Origin: an uncultured Dechloromonas sp.
GTDB lineage: Bacteria > Pseudomonadota > Gammaproteobacteria > Burkholderiales > Rhodocyclaceae
NCBI RefSeq assembly: GCF_945957265.1
Contig: NZ_CAMFKO010000006.1
Location: 1-64,000 of the forward strand
Direction of reading: 5' to 3'
Length of the DNA: 64,000 nt
Below are positions 39,757 to 49,279 of the stretch, piece after piece. A program made the translations under genes and the position numbers. The notes under the pieces are model-generated. The model was not told where the DNA came from and did not search any database. It saw only the letters and a list, made by a program, of their open reading frames with translations. Numbering within the stretch: the first letter of the stretch is position 1; every line of letters starts with the position of its first letter.

Positions 39757-40854
39757 ATGCCCACGTTGCGCGCCCTGCTCGCCGGACTGGCCGGCTGCCT
39801 GCTGGCCGCCGTCGCCACCGCCGGCGAACCCTGCCGCGTCGCCTTCGACATGGGCTCATCCGGCATCCGCGCCGGCCAATCCGGCCGCCCGGAGGTGTTG
39901 CGGGCGGATATCGACTACCTCGCCCCGCTGGCGGCCGGACGCGGCCTGGGCGAAACGCTGCCGCCGACCGTCGCCGCGCTGCGCGACCTGCCGGCGCAAG
40001 GCGGCTTCGACCGGGGCTGCCCCCGTCTGGGCGGCGGCTTTTCCGCCTGGCGCATGGCGGCGCAGGAAGACCGCCGCAAGCTGGCCGGCGATCTCGAAGC
40101 CATCCGCAACGCCAGCGGCGTGGCCGTGCTGGTCATCCCGCAGCGCCAGGAAGGCGCCTACGGTTACCTCGGCGCCCGCCAGCTGCTCGGCCAGCGGCTG
40201 ACCACCAGCCACATTCTCGACATCGGCGGCGGCAGCCTGCAGATTGCCGGCGAAAGCCACTCCTTCGGCGCGCTGTTCGGCCAGAAGCTGTGGCATCGCG
40301 AACTGTGCAAGGCGCTGCGCAACAGTGCCGAGCTGCCCTGCAAGCTGCAGCCGATGAGCCCGGCCGAACTCGACAGCGCCCGCCAGTTGCTGCGCACCCG
40401 CCTGCAAGGCATCGCCCGCGACCTGCCGGGCGGCGCCCGGATGACTGCCATCAGCCGCCCGGTGACGCGCGGCGTCGCGCCCGCCGTGGCCCACCTGTTC
40501 AACCGCCCGGCCGGCATCGACGAACTGTCGCCGGTCATGCTGCGCGCCACGCTCGAACTGCACGCCGGCCTCGGCCTCGACGACATGGCCGAAGGCCTGG
40601 GCATCGAGCGCAAACACGCCGCCTACCTGATCTCCGACCTGCTGCTGGTCGAGGGCCTGATGCAGGCCACCGGCAACCACAAGCTGCGCATCGCCGAACT
40701 CGACCTCACCAACCTGCCCGGCCTGCTCGCCGACGACCGCGGCTATCGCTGGGCGGCCAGCCACGACTGCTACCTGCAGCGCCTGCGCACCATCGGCGTC
40801 GGCGCCTATTTCAGCGACCCGGCCACCTGCGCCGCGCCGGCCGCGAAGCGCTGA
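39757..40854 (+). CDS. Ppx/GppA-family phosphatase-like protein with signal peptide
   Basis: 365 residues. A signal peptide is evident (LRALLAGLAGCLLAAVATAG, cleavage near 23). The Ppx/GppA actin-like fold follows: FDMGSSGIRAG (first phosphate loop), IPQRQEGAYGYLGA, LDIGGGSLQIAGE (second loop) and the HD-free C-terminal domain. Most Ppx/GppA enzymes are cytosolic and act on polyphosphate or pppGpp, so the export signal is unusual. The ATG at 39757 was chosen because the longer in-frame extension lies inside the DUF4337 gene. It lies 14 bp after DUF4337. Confidence 0.8.
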   Translation: MPTLRALLAGLAGCLLAAVATAGEPCRVAFDMGSSGIRAGQSGRPEVLRADIDYLAPLAAGRGLGETLPPTVAALRDLPAQGGFDRGCPRLGGGFSAWRMAAQEDRRKLAGDLEAIRNASGVAVLVIPQRQEGAYGYLGARQLLGQRLTTSHILDIGGGSLQIAGESHSFGALFGQKLWHRELCKALRNSAELPCKLQPMSPAELDSARQLLRTRLQGIARDLPGGARMTAISRPVTRGVAPAVAHLFNRPAGIDELSPVMLRATLELHAGLGLDDMAEGLGIERKHAAYLISDLLLVEGLMQATGNHKLRIAELDLTNLPGLLADDRGYRWAASHDCYLQRLRTIGVGAYFSDPATCAAPAAKR

Positions 40855-40867
40855 GCGCAAGCCCGCC

Positions 40868-41482
40868 ATGGAAAACCTGCTCTACTGGACCGCCCTCGTC
40901 GCCGTCGGCGTCAACGCCCTGACCGGGGTGCTCGACGCCGGCCGCAAGCAGATGGACCTGGTCGGCGCGGTGATGGTCGGCACGGCCACGGCGCTGGGCG
41001 GCGGCACGGTGCGCGACGTGCTGCTCGACCGCAAGGTGTTCTGGATCGCCGACCAGACCTACCTGCTGGTCGCCATCGCCACCACGCTGGCCGTCTTCTT
41101 CGTCGTGCGCGGCCTGAAGCTGCCGCAGCGCCTGTTCCTGATCCCGGACGCCGTCGGCCTCGCGCTGTTCACCATCACCGGCACCCAGGTCGCCCTCGAA
41201 TGGCAGGCGCCGTGGCTGGTCGCCAGCCTGCTCGGCGTGACCACCGGGGTCGTCGGCGGCGTACTGCGCGACGTGCTGTGCAACGAAGTGCCGCTCGTCT
41301 TCGTGCGCGGCGAACTCTACGCTTCCGCCGCCTGGGCCGGGGCACTGGCCCTGATCGGCCTGCAGACGCTGGGCGTTTCGCCGGTCATCGCCGCCTGGGC
41401 CGGCATGGCCATCATCCTGCTCGCCCGCCTACTGGCCATGGCCTTCCGCATCACCGTGCCCACCTACAGCGAACGCCAGTAG
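40868..41482 (+). CDS. Trimeric intracellular cation channel family protein (UPF0126)
   Basis: 204 residues, about seven membrane helices in two internal repeats. The repeats end in the diagnostic GGGTVRDVLLDR and GGVLRDVLCNEVPLV motifs. Bacterial TRIC-like channels pass monovalent cations. It lies 13 bp after the Ppx-like gene and 7 bp before acpH, in the same run. Confidence 0.88.
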   Translation: MENLLYWTALVAVGVNALTGVLDAGRKQMDLVGAVMVGTATALGGGTVRDVLLDRKVFWIADQTYLLVAIATTLAVFFVVRGLKLPQRLFLIPDAVGLALFTITGTQVALEWQAPWLVASLLGVTTGVVGGVLRDVLCNEVPLVFVRGELYASAAWAGALALIGLQTLGVSPVIAAWAGMAIILLARLLAMAFRITVPTYSERQ

Positions 41483-41489
41483 GCGACCG

Positions 41490-42065
41490 ATGAATTTCCT
41501 CGCCCATGCCGTGCTGGCCGGCGACGATCCGGCGCTCATCGTCGGCGGCGTGGTCGGCGACTGGATCAAGGGGCCGCTGCCCGGCCTGCTGCCGCCCGAC
41601 CTGGCGCGCGGCGTAGCCCTGCACCGGGCCATCGACAGCCATGCCGAGACGCACCCGGCCTTCCAGCGCAGCCGCAACCGCGTCGCCGCCGACCGCCGCC
41701 GTTACGCCGGGGTGCTCGTCGACATCTTCTACGACCACCTGCTGGCCCGGGAATGGGCCCGCTTGCGGCCGACGCCGCTCGACAGCTACTGCGCCGCCGT
41801 CTATCGCCACATCGACGCCCGCCTGGCCGATCTCCCCGAGCATGCCCGCCCTGCCATGCAATTGATGGCCCGCGAGGACTGGCTGTCCAGCTATGCCGAT
41901 CTCGCCGGCATCGCCGACGTGCTGCAGCGCATGGCGCGCCGCGCCCGCCAGCCCAACCCGCTGGCCGGCGGGGAGCAGGCATTCAGCGCCGACGCCGCCG
42001 GTTTCGCCGACGACTTCGGGCAGTGGTTTGCCGACGCGCAGGACTTCGTCGCGCGCCGGCCGTAG
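41490..42065 (+). CDS. acpH: Acyl-carrier-protein phosphodiesterase
   Basis: 191 residues, ACP phosphodiesterase family, which removes the 4'-phosphopantetheine group from holo-ACP. MNFLAHAVLAGDDPALIVGG, VGDWIKG and the HD-like metal-site segments HRAIDSHAETHPAFQRSR and YDHLLAREW agree with AcpH. Last gene of the 39.1-42.1 kb run; the cbbM promoter follows. Confidence 0.86.
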   Translation: MNFLAHAVLAGDDPALIVGGVVGDWIKGPLPGLLPPDLARGVALHRAIDSHAETHPAFQRSRNRVAADRRRYAGVLVDIFYDHLLAREWARLRPTPLDSYCAAVYRHIDARLADLPEHARPAMQLMAREDWLSSYADLAGIADVLQRMARRARQPNPLAGGEQAFSADAAGFADDFGQWFADAQDFVARRP

Positions 42066-42120
42066 TCCGCTGCCGGCAGCCTCCCCCGCCCGGGCGACGC
42101 CAGGCAACACATCAGCCATC

Positions 42121-42177
42121 GCTGACCAATCCCGTAAAAATACGTGACTGTTATTTATCAGTAGCCCCCCCTAGCAT
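42121..42177 (+). promoter_or_regulatory. CbbR-type operator and promoter of cbbM
   Basis: TGA-N9-TAA at 42123-42137, then TGACTGTTATTTA (42145-42157), a TNA-N7-TNA box that also forms the dyad ACTG-N8-CAGT. The -10-like TAGCAT is at 42172-42177. The spacing of all three elements is identical to that of the fbp promoter. Confidence 0.74.
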
Positions 42178-42222
42178 TCAGTCCATCAGTTGCCCCGACG
42201 AACAAACCCTAGGAGACCAACG

Positions 42223-43602
42223 ATGGACCAATCGAACCGCTATGCCGACCTCAGCCTGCGCGAAGAAGACCTGATCGCGGGCGGCGCGCATATCCTGTGC
42301 GCCTACCGGATGAAACCCAAGGCAGGTTACGGCTACCTCGAGGCGGCCGCGCACTTTGCCGCCGAATCCTCCACCGGCACCAACGTCGAGGTGTGCACCA
42401 CCGACGAATTCACCAAGGGCGTCGATGCGCTGGTCTACCAGATCGACGAGGCCGCCGAGGAAATGCGCATCGCCTACCCGATCGACCTGTTCGACCGCAA
42501 CATCACCGACGGCCGGATGATGATCGTTTCCTTCCTGACGCTGACCATCGGCAACAACCAGGGCATGGGCGACATCGAGTACGCCAAGATGATCGACTTC
42601 CACGTGCCGCCGCGCGCCATCCAGCTGTTCGACGGCCCGGCCAAGGACATTTCCGACCTCTGGCGCATTCTCGGCCGGCCGCTGCAGGATGGCGGCTACA
42701 TCGCCGGCACCATCATCAAGCCCAAGCTCGGCCTGCGCCCCGAACCCTTCGCCCGCGCCGCCTACGAATTCTGGCTGGGCGGCGATTTCATCAAGAACGA
42801 CGAGCCGCAGGGCAACCAGACCTTCGCCCCGATGAAGCAGGTGATTCCGCTGGTGGTCGACGCCATGCGCCGGGCCATGGACGAAACCGGCCAGCCGAAG
42901 ATCTTCTCGGCCAACATCACCGCCGACGACCATTACGAAATGATCGCCCGCGGCGAGTACATCCTCGAAGCCTTCGGGCCGGATGCCGACAAGGTCGCCT
43001 TCCTGGTCGACGGCTACGTCGGCGGGCCGGGCATGATCACCACCGCCCGCCGGCGCTTCCCCAACCAGTACCTGCACTACCACCGCGCCGGCCACGGGGC
43101 CGTCACCAGCCCGCAGTCCAAGCGCGGCTACACCGCCTACGTGCTGGCCAAGATGTCGCGCCTGCAAGGGGCTTCCGGCATCCACGTCGGCACCATGGGC
43201 TACGGCAAGATGGAAGGCGAGAAGGACGACCGCGCCATCGCCTACATCATCGAGCGCGACAGCTACACCGGCCCGATCTACCACCAGGAGTGGTACGGCA
43301 TGAAGCCGACGACGCCGATCATCTCCGGCGGCATGAACGCCCTGCGCCTGCCCGGCTTCTTCGAAAACCTCGGCCACGGCAACGTCATCAACACCGCCGG
43401 CGGCGGCTCCTACGGCCACATCGACAGCCCGGCCGCCGGCGCCAAGTCGCTGCGCCAGGCCTACGAATGCTGGAAAGCCAAGGCCGATCCCATCGAGTGG
43501 GCGCGCGAACACCCCGAGTTCGCCCGCGCCTTCGTCTCCTTCCCGGGCGATGCCGATGCGCTCTACCCCGGCTGGCGCGACAAGCTGGGCATCCACAAAT
43601 AA
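42223..43602 (+). CDS. cbbM: Form II ribulose-1,5-bisphosphate carboxylase/oxygenase
   Basis: 459 residues, form II RuBisCO. Residue numbers match the Rhodospirillum rubrum enzyme: catalytic Lys166 in [10 protein letters not shown], carbamylated Lys191 with Asp193 and Glu194 in [10 protein letters not shown], and loop-6 Lys329 in [10 protein letters not shown]. The ATG at 42223 (MDQSNRYAD) follows AGGAG; an upstream in-frame extension starts without homology. No small subunit is present, as expected for form II. cbbQ and cbbO follow, and CbbR control is inferred from the upstream box. Confidence 0.98.
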   Translation: MDQSNRYADLSLREEDLIAGGAHILCAYRMKPKAGYGYLEAAAHFAAESSTGTNVEVCTTDEFTKGVDALVYQIDEAAEEMRIAYPIDLFDRNITDGRMMIVSFLTLTIGNNQGMGDIEYAKMIDFHVPPRAIQLFDGPAKDISDLWRILGRPLQDGGYIAGTIIKPKLGLRPEPFARAAYEFWLGGDFIKNDEPQGNQTFAPMKQVIPLVVDAMRRAMDETGQPKIFSANITADDHYEMIARGEYILEAFGPDADKVAFLVDGYVGGPGMITTARRRFPNQYLHYHRAGHGAVTSPQSKRGYTAYVLAKMSRLQGASGIHVGTMGYGKMEGEKDDRAIAYIIERDSYTGPIYHQEWYGMKPTTPIISGGMNALRLPGFFENLGHGNVINTAGGGSYGHIDSPAAGAKSLRQAYECWKAKADPIEWAREHPEFARAFVSFPGDADALYPGWRDKLGIHK

Positions 43603-43631
43603 AACCGCCCCACCCCGACAGAGAAACCGCC

Positions 43632-44435
<804 letters not shown>

Positions 44436-44438
44436 GCC

Positions 44439-46736
44439 ATGGCCGTCCCCGGCATCCGCAACGTCGCCGACGCCCGCCGGCGGCTGATGGCCACAGCCGA
44501 CTCGCAAGCCGCCTGGAGCGCGCTCGACTGCGGCTTCGCGGCGGTCGCCGACGTGTTCGACGAATGCCTGGCCGCCGCCCGCCAGCACATCGCGGCCGAC
44601 GAACTGCCGGCCTTCCTCGACGCGGCGCGCGCCATCGGCAAGCTCGGGCGCGGCGCCGAACCCCTGCTCGCCTTTCTCGAATGCTGGCCGCGCGTGGTCG
44701 CCACGCTGGCCGTGCGCCAGTCGGCCATCCTGCCGACCCTGCAGGAGAGCATCCGGCGGCTGCAGAAATCGCCCAACGCGCCGGCCATAACGCCGCTGCT
44801 GCAAACGCTGGGCGCCGTCGCCGAACGCCTGCGCAGCGCCGACGCCCTGGCCGACTACCAGACGCTGGCGCTCGATCTCGCCGAGCGGACCGCCGGCTCC
44901 ATCCACGGCCGCCAGACGACGCACCCCAGCCCCTCGCTGCCGGACTTCCTGGCCCAGGCGCCGCGCCTGCTCGGCCTGCTGTCGCTGGCCGGCCTGCGCC
45001 GCTGGATGGAACAGGGCATCCGCCTGACGGCCGAGCACCCGGAACAGCAGCGCGCCTATTTCGCGCTCGCCTCGCCGGAAAGCCGGGCCATGCTGCAGCG
45101 CGAACGCGAAGGCACGCTGTTCGCCGACGTCGAGCGCCGCCTCGCCCTGAGCCTGAGCGCACTGTGGGCCGACGACAGCCCGCTCGTCCCCTACTCGACC
45201 GCCTTCGCCGCCCCCGGCCTGCGCCCCTACCTGGCGACCGACGGCATGCGCCTGCCCGATGCCCTGGACAGCCTGTCCGGCATCGACGGCCTCGGCCGCT
45301 ATCGCGCCATGCTCGCCCACCTCGCCGCCCACCGGCAATGGAGCCGGCCGCTCGTCGCCGACAACTGGAGCCCGCTGCAGCGCCTGGCGGTGGAAACGCT
45401 CGAAGACGCCCGCGTCGACCTGCTCCTGCTCCGCCGCTTCCCCGGCCTGCGCCCGCTGCTGCTGGCGTTGCACCCGCAACCGGCCGAGGACGCCTGCGAT
45501 CCCGACCGGGTCAACACCCTGCGCCACCGCCTGACCTGCCTGTCGCGCGCCTGCCTCGACCCGGAGCATCCCTACACCGCTGCCGCGACCAGGGAATTCG
45601 CCACCCGCCTGCACGCCCTGCTTGCCGACGGCCCGGCCTCCACCCGCGCCGTCGCCGAGCTGGCGCTGGCCTGGGCGACGCGTACCCGGGTGCCCAGCGA
45701 CCAGTTCGCCAACGTGCATTTCGCCGACACCGAGGTCGATTACCGCGACGACAACCGCCACCTGTGGACTTTCATCGAAGCCGGCGACGAGGAGGAAAGC
45801 TTCGAGCCGCGCCCCGCCCCGGCCGACCCGGAAGCGGCCGGCCTGCCGCCCCGCCACTATCCGGAATGGGATGCCGCGACGCAGAGCTTCCGTCCCGACT
45901 GGGCGGCGGTCTACGAAGCCCTGCACCCGGCCGGCGAGGCGGCGGACATCGACCGCCTGCTCGCCAAGCACGCCGTCCTCGCCCGCCGCCTGAAGCGCCT
46001 GCTCGACCGGCTCAAGCCGCAGGAGCGGGTGCGCCTGCGCTACCAGGAAGAAGGCAGCGAACTCGACCTCGATGTCGCGGTCCGCGCCTGGACCGACTGG
46101 CAGAGCGGCCAGCTGCCCGAGCCGCGCATCAACGTCAGCCACCGCACGGACGGCCGCGACATCAGCGCGCTGCTCCTCCTCGATCTTTCCCAATCGCTCA
46201 ACGCCCGCCTGCCCGGCAGCGACCAGCGCATACTCGACACCGCCCGCGAAGCGGTCGCCCTGCTCGCCTGGGCCATCGGCGAACTGGGCGACGCCTGCGC
46301 CATCGCCGGTTTTCACTCCAATTCCCGGCACGAAGTGCGCTACCACCATATCAAGGGGTTTTCCGAAGCCTGGGACGAACCCGTCAAGGCCCGGCTGGCG
46401 GCGGTCGAGGCCGGCTACTCGACACGCATGGGGGCGGCCATCCGCCATGCCGGGCACGCCCTCTCCGGGCGGCGCAGCGAAAAGCGCATCCTGCTCCTGC
46501 TCACCGACGGCGAGCCGGCCGACATCGACGTCAGCGACCCGGACTACCTCATCGCCGATACCCGGCAGGCCGTCGAATCGCTCGCCGCCGAAGGCATCTC
46601 CACCTTCTGCTTGAGCCTGGACCCGAATGCCGGGCGCTATGTCGGGCGTATCTTCGGCCCCCACTGGCGGGTGCTCGACCGCATCGAACGCCTGCCGGAA
46701 CAGCTGCCGATGGTGTACCTGAACCTGACACGCTGA
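44439..46736 (+). CDS. cbbO: CbbO von Willebrand factor A protein (RuBisCO activase partner)
   Basis: 765 residues. The N-terminal two-thirds is a helical CbbO region. The C-terminal VWA domain has the MIDAS motif LLLDLSQS near residue 582. CbbO binds RuBisCO and couples it to the CbbQ ATPase. It lies 3 bp after cbbQ. An overlapping frame from 44564 on the same strand is a GC-rich mirror and was ignored. Confidence 0.93.
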   Translation: MAVPGIRNVADARRRLMATADSQAAWSALDCGFAAVADVFDECLAAARQHIAADELPAFLDAARAIGKLGRGAEPLLAFLECWPRVVATLAVRQSAILPTLQESIRRLQKSPNAPAITPLLQTLGAVAERLRSADALADYQTLALDLAERTAGSIHGRQTTHPSPSLPDFLAQAPRLLGLLSLAGLRRWMEQGIRLTAEHPEQQRAYFALASPESRAMLQREREGTLFADVERRLALSLSALWADDSPLVPYSTAFAAPGLRPYLATDGMRLPDALDSLSGIDGLGRYRAMLAHLAAHRQWSRPLVADNWSPLQRLAVETLEDARVDLLLLRRFPGLRPLLLALHPQPAEDACDPDRVNTLRHRLTCLSRACLDPEHPYTAAATREFATRLHALLADGPASTRAVAELALAWATRTRVPSDQFANVHFADTEVDYRDDNRHLWTFIEAGDEEESFEPRPAPADPEAAGLPPRHYPEWDAATQSFRPDWAAVYEALHPAGEAADIDRLLAKHAVLARRLKRLLDRLKPQERVRLRYQEEGSELDLDVAVRAWTDWQSGQLPEPRINVSHRTDGRDISALLLLDLSQSLNARLPGSDQRILDTAREAVALLAWAIGELGDACAIAGFHSNSRHEVRYHHIKGFSEAWDEPVKARLAAVEAGYSTRMGAAIRHAGHALSGRRSEKRILLLLTDGEPADIDVSDPDYLIADTRQAVESLAAEGISTFCLSLDPNAGRYVGRIFGPHWRVLDRIERLPEQLPMVYLNLTR

Positions 46737-46806
46737 TTGACGCCGGCCGGCCCGGCTTCTAAAGTCAGGCATCGCTGAGCCCATACCGACCAACCTTCAA
46801 GCATCC

Positions 46807-47757
46807 ATGAACTTTGTCCGCTCCCTGACCCTGCGCCAGCTGCAAATCTTCGTCGTCGCCGCCCGCCACCTGAGCTATGCCCGCGCCGCCGAGGAACTGC
46901 ACCTGACGCCGCCGGCCGTGTCGATGCAGCTCAAGCAGCTCGAGGACAACGTCGGCCTGCCGCTGTTCGAGCGCATGGGGCGCGGCGTGGCGCTGACCGA
47001 CGCGGGCGACATGCTGGTGCACCACGCGCTGCGCGTCCTCGGCGAGATCAAGGACGCCGAATCCCACCTCCAGGCGCTGCTCGGCGCCGAGGTCGGCCAG
47101 CTGTCGGTCGGCCTGGTCAGCACGGCCAAATACTTCATGCCGCGCCTGCTCGCCAAGTTCTCGCAGGAACACCCGGGCATCGAGGTGCAGTTCTCGGTCG
47201 GCAACCGCGAAAGCCTGCTCCAGAAGCTGCAGGACAACGCCATCGACCTCGCCGTGATGGGCCGCATCCCGACCGAGATCGACGCCCACGCCGAACCGAT
47301 GGCCGGCCACCCCTACGTCCTCATCGGCCCGGCCGACCACCCGCTGCGCGACGCCCGCCGCTTCGACATGCACGAGCTGCGCCACGAAACCTTCCTGCTC
47401 CGCGAGGAAGGCTCGGGCTCGCGCCGCGTCGCCGAGGAAATGTTCAAGAACCACCTGTTCACGCCGCCGCGCACGATCAGCATGGGCAGCAATGAAACGA
47501 TCAAGCAGGCGGTGATGGCCGGCATGGGCGTGGCGCTGATGTCGCTGCACACCCTGCCGCTGGAGTTGAAGACGGCCGAGGTGAGCATTCTCGACGTCAT
47601 CGGCACGCCCATCGACCGCACCTGGTACGTGGTGAACATGAATGCCAAGCGCCTGCTGCCGGCCGGCCAGCGCTTCCGCCAGTACCTGCTGGAACAGTCG
47701 GCCATCGCCCTCGAGCAGGAATTCGGGCGTTACGTGATTCCTCGCACAGCAAGCTGA
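46807..47757 (+). CDS. cbbR: CbbR LysR-type regulator of the Calvin-cycle genes
   Basis: 316 residues. LysR HTH at the N-terminus (LRQLQIFVVAARHLSYARAA, PPAVSMQLKQLE) and a CbbR-type effector domain (STAKYFMPRLLAKF, VGNRESLLQKLQDNAIDLAVMGR, REEGSGSRRVAEEMF). Unusually for CbbR it is codirectional with, and downstream of, cbbMQO rather than divergent from them. The promoter sites it most likely recognises lie before cbbM and fbp. Confidence 0.92.
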   Translation: MNFVRSLTLRQLQIFVVAARHLSYARAAEELHLTPPAVSMQLKQLEDNVGLPLFERMGRGVALTDAGDMLVHHALRVLGEIKDAESHLQALLGAEVGQLSVGLVSTAKYFMPRLLAKFSQEHPGIEVQFSVGNRESLLQKLQDNAIDLAVMGRIPTEIDAHAEPMAGHPYVLIGPADHPLRDARRFDMHELRHETFLLREEGSGSRRVAEEMFKNHLFTPPRTISMGSNETIKQAVMAGMGVALMSLHTLPLELKTAEVSILDVIGTPIDRTWYVVNMNAKRLLPAGQRFRQYLLEQSAIALEQEFGRYVIPRTAS

Positions 47758-47768
47758 TTTTGTTGGGC

Positions 47769-47774
47769 TACAAT
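47769..47774 (+). promoter_or_regulatory. -10-like element upstream of the DUF3422 gene
   Basis: TACAAT 15 bp before the ATG at 47790, with no convincing -35. If used, the transcript would be almost leaderless, which fits the lack of a clear Shine-Dalgarno. Confidence 0.3.
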
Positions 47775-47789
47775 CTGGTGCACCGCAAC

Positions 47790-49124
47790 ATGACCTCTCC
47801 GACGCCGATCATGCATCCCCGCCTCGCGCTTTCCGAACTGACCGAACACCCGCTCCGCCAGCGCCTGAACAACGAGTTCCACGCCCGGCCGCCGGTGCCG
47901 CTGGTCGGCCCGGTGCTCGTCTCGCACCTGGTCTTCAAGCACAGCACCGAGAAAGCGCCGGCGGCCCGCGACAACCTGGGCAAGCTGTGCCAGGGCCACG
48001 TCTGCAATTCGATCGACAGTTCGGATTCGCACATGATGATCGACACCGGCGCCTTCCGCATGCGCTGGGAGTTGCACACCGAGTTCTCCAGCTACACCTT
48101 CTTCCGCTCGCTGACCACCGGCGAGGAGCTGCATCCGGACGTCACCGCCTTTGACGCCGTGCATCCCGAATGGATCGCCGGCATTCCCGGCAAGCTGATC
48201 GTCGCCACTCACGTCGAACTGCGCTCCACCGACGAGATCAGCCCCGACTCCGTGCTCGCCAGCCTGACGCCGAACGGCCGCACCATGGTCGCGGCGCGCG
48301 TCGCCGACGAAACGGCGTGGATCTTCACCGACTTCAAGATCGACAACGGCTTCTCGCGCTTCCTCGTCCTCAACGCCAGCATGACCCAGCGCCAGACCGG
48401 CCGCACCGTGCAGCGCCTGGTCGAGATCGAGACCTACCGCATGATGGCCCTGCTCGGCCTGCCCGTCGCCAAGGAAGTCGGCAAGTGGCTGTACAAGGGC
48501 GAAAAGGAACTCGCCGAAATGATGGACCACATCGGCCAGGCGCGAAGCGCCGACGACGAGCGCAACATCCTCGCCTCGCTGTCCCGGCTCGCCGCCGAAG
48601 TCGAGCACTCCGTCGCCCGCACCACCTTCCGCTTCGGCGCCTCCCGCGCCTACCACGGCCTGGTCATGCAGCGCATCGAGGAACTGCGCGAGCAGCGCAT
48701 CTCCGGCCTGCCGACCTTCACCGAATTCATGCAGCGCCGCCTGCTGCCCGGCATGAACACCTGCGAAGCCATCGCCCGCCGCCAGGAAGAACTCTCCGCC
48801 CGCGTCGCCCGCAACAGCCAGCTGCTGCGCACTCGTGTGGATATCGAACTGGAACGCCAGAACCAGGAACTGCTCGCCCAGATGAACCGCCGCGCCAAGC
48901 TGCAGCTGCACCTGCAGGAAGCGGTCGAAGGCCTCTCCGTCGTCGTGCTCACCTACTACGGATCGCAGCTGGTGCAGTACATCGCCAAGGGGACGAAGGA
49001 ACTGCATCACCTCAACACCGATGTGATCACGGCTGTTTCGATTCCGGTGATTGCCGGCTTGGTGGCCTGGGGGACGCGGCGGATGCGAAGGAAGCTGGCG
49101 AAGGAAGAAGGGGCGGCGGTCTGA
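47790..49124 (+). CDS. DUF3422 family membrane-anchored protein
   Basis: 444 residues. The N-terminal half carries LSELTEHPLRQRLNNEFHAR, typical of DUF3422. The C-terminal region has two membrane helices (SVVVLTYYGSQLVQYIA, ITAVSIPVIAGLVAWG) and a basic tail. Between them is a long charged coiled coil (about 330-390). The function of the family is unknown. The ATG at 47790 is preferred; an ATG seven codons downstream is possible. Confidence 0.82.
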   Translation: MTSPTPIMHPRLALSELTEHPLRQRLNNEFHARPPVPLVGPVLVSHLVFKHSTEKAPAARDNLGKLCQGHVCNSIDSSDSHMMIDTGAFRMRWELHTEFSSYTFFRSLTTGEELHPDVTAFDAVHPEWIAGIPGKLIVATHVELRSTDEISPDSVLASLTPNGRTMVAARVADETAWIFTDFKIDNGFSRFLVLNASMTQRQTGRTVQRLVEIETYRMMALLGLPVAKEVGKWLYKGEKELAEMMDHIGQARSADDERNILASLSRLAAEVEHSVARTTFRFGASRAYHGLVMQRIEELREQRISGLPTFTEFMQRRLLPGMNTCEAIARRQEELSARVARNSQLLRTRVDIELERQNQELLAQMNRRAKLQLHLQEAVEGLSVVVLTYYGSQLVQYIAKGTKELHHLNTDVITAVSIPVIAGLVAWGTRRMRRKLAKEEGAAV

Positions 49125-49148
49125 GGGCTGGTTGGTAGTTTTCTGCTC

Positions 49149-49197
49149 GTTCGAGCGTTGTTTTCCGCCCTTGCGGGGCGGAAAACAACGCTCGAAC
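49149..49197. repeat. 22-bp perfect inverted repeat with 5-base loop
   Basis: The arms 49149-49170 and 49176-49197 are exact reverse complements. The left arm begins GTTCGAGCGTTG and ends TTTTCCGCCC; the loop is TTGCG. It follows the DUF3422 stop by 24 bp and precedes purC by 82 bp. No T-run follows, so it is not a standard terminator. It could be a small mobile or dispersed repeat, or a transcript-end hairpin. Confidence 0.85.
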
Positions 49198-49242
49198 AAA
49201 CGCACAACACCCCAACCACGAAACCAACCCCCCGCAATAATT

Positions 49243-49248
49243 TATAAT
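49243..49248 (+). promoter_or_regulatory. -10 element upstream of purC
   Basis: Consensus TATAAT in an AT-rich stretch 31 bp before the purC start. No clear -35 hexamer at normal spacing. Confidence 0.4.
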
Positions 49249-49279
49249 CCCCACCTTTGCTCATTTCGGGAACCCGATC

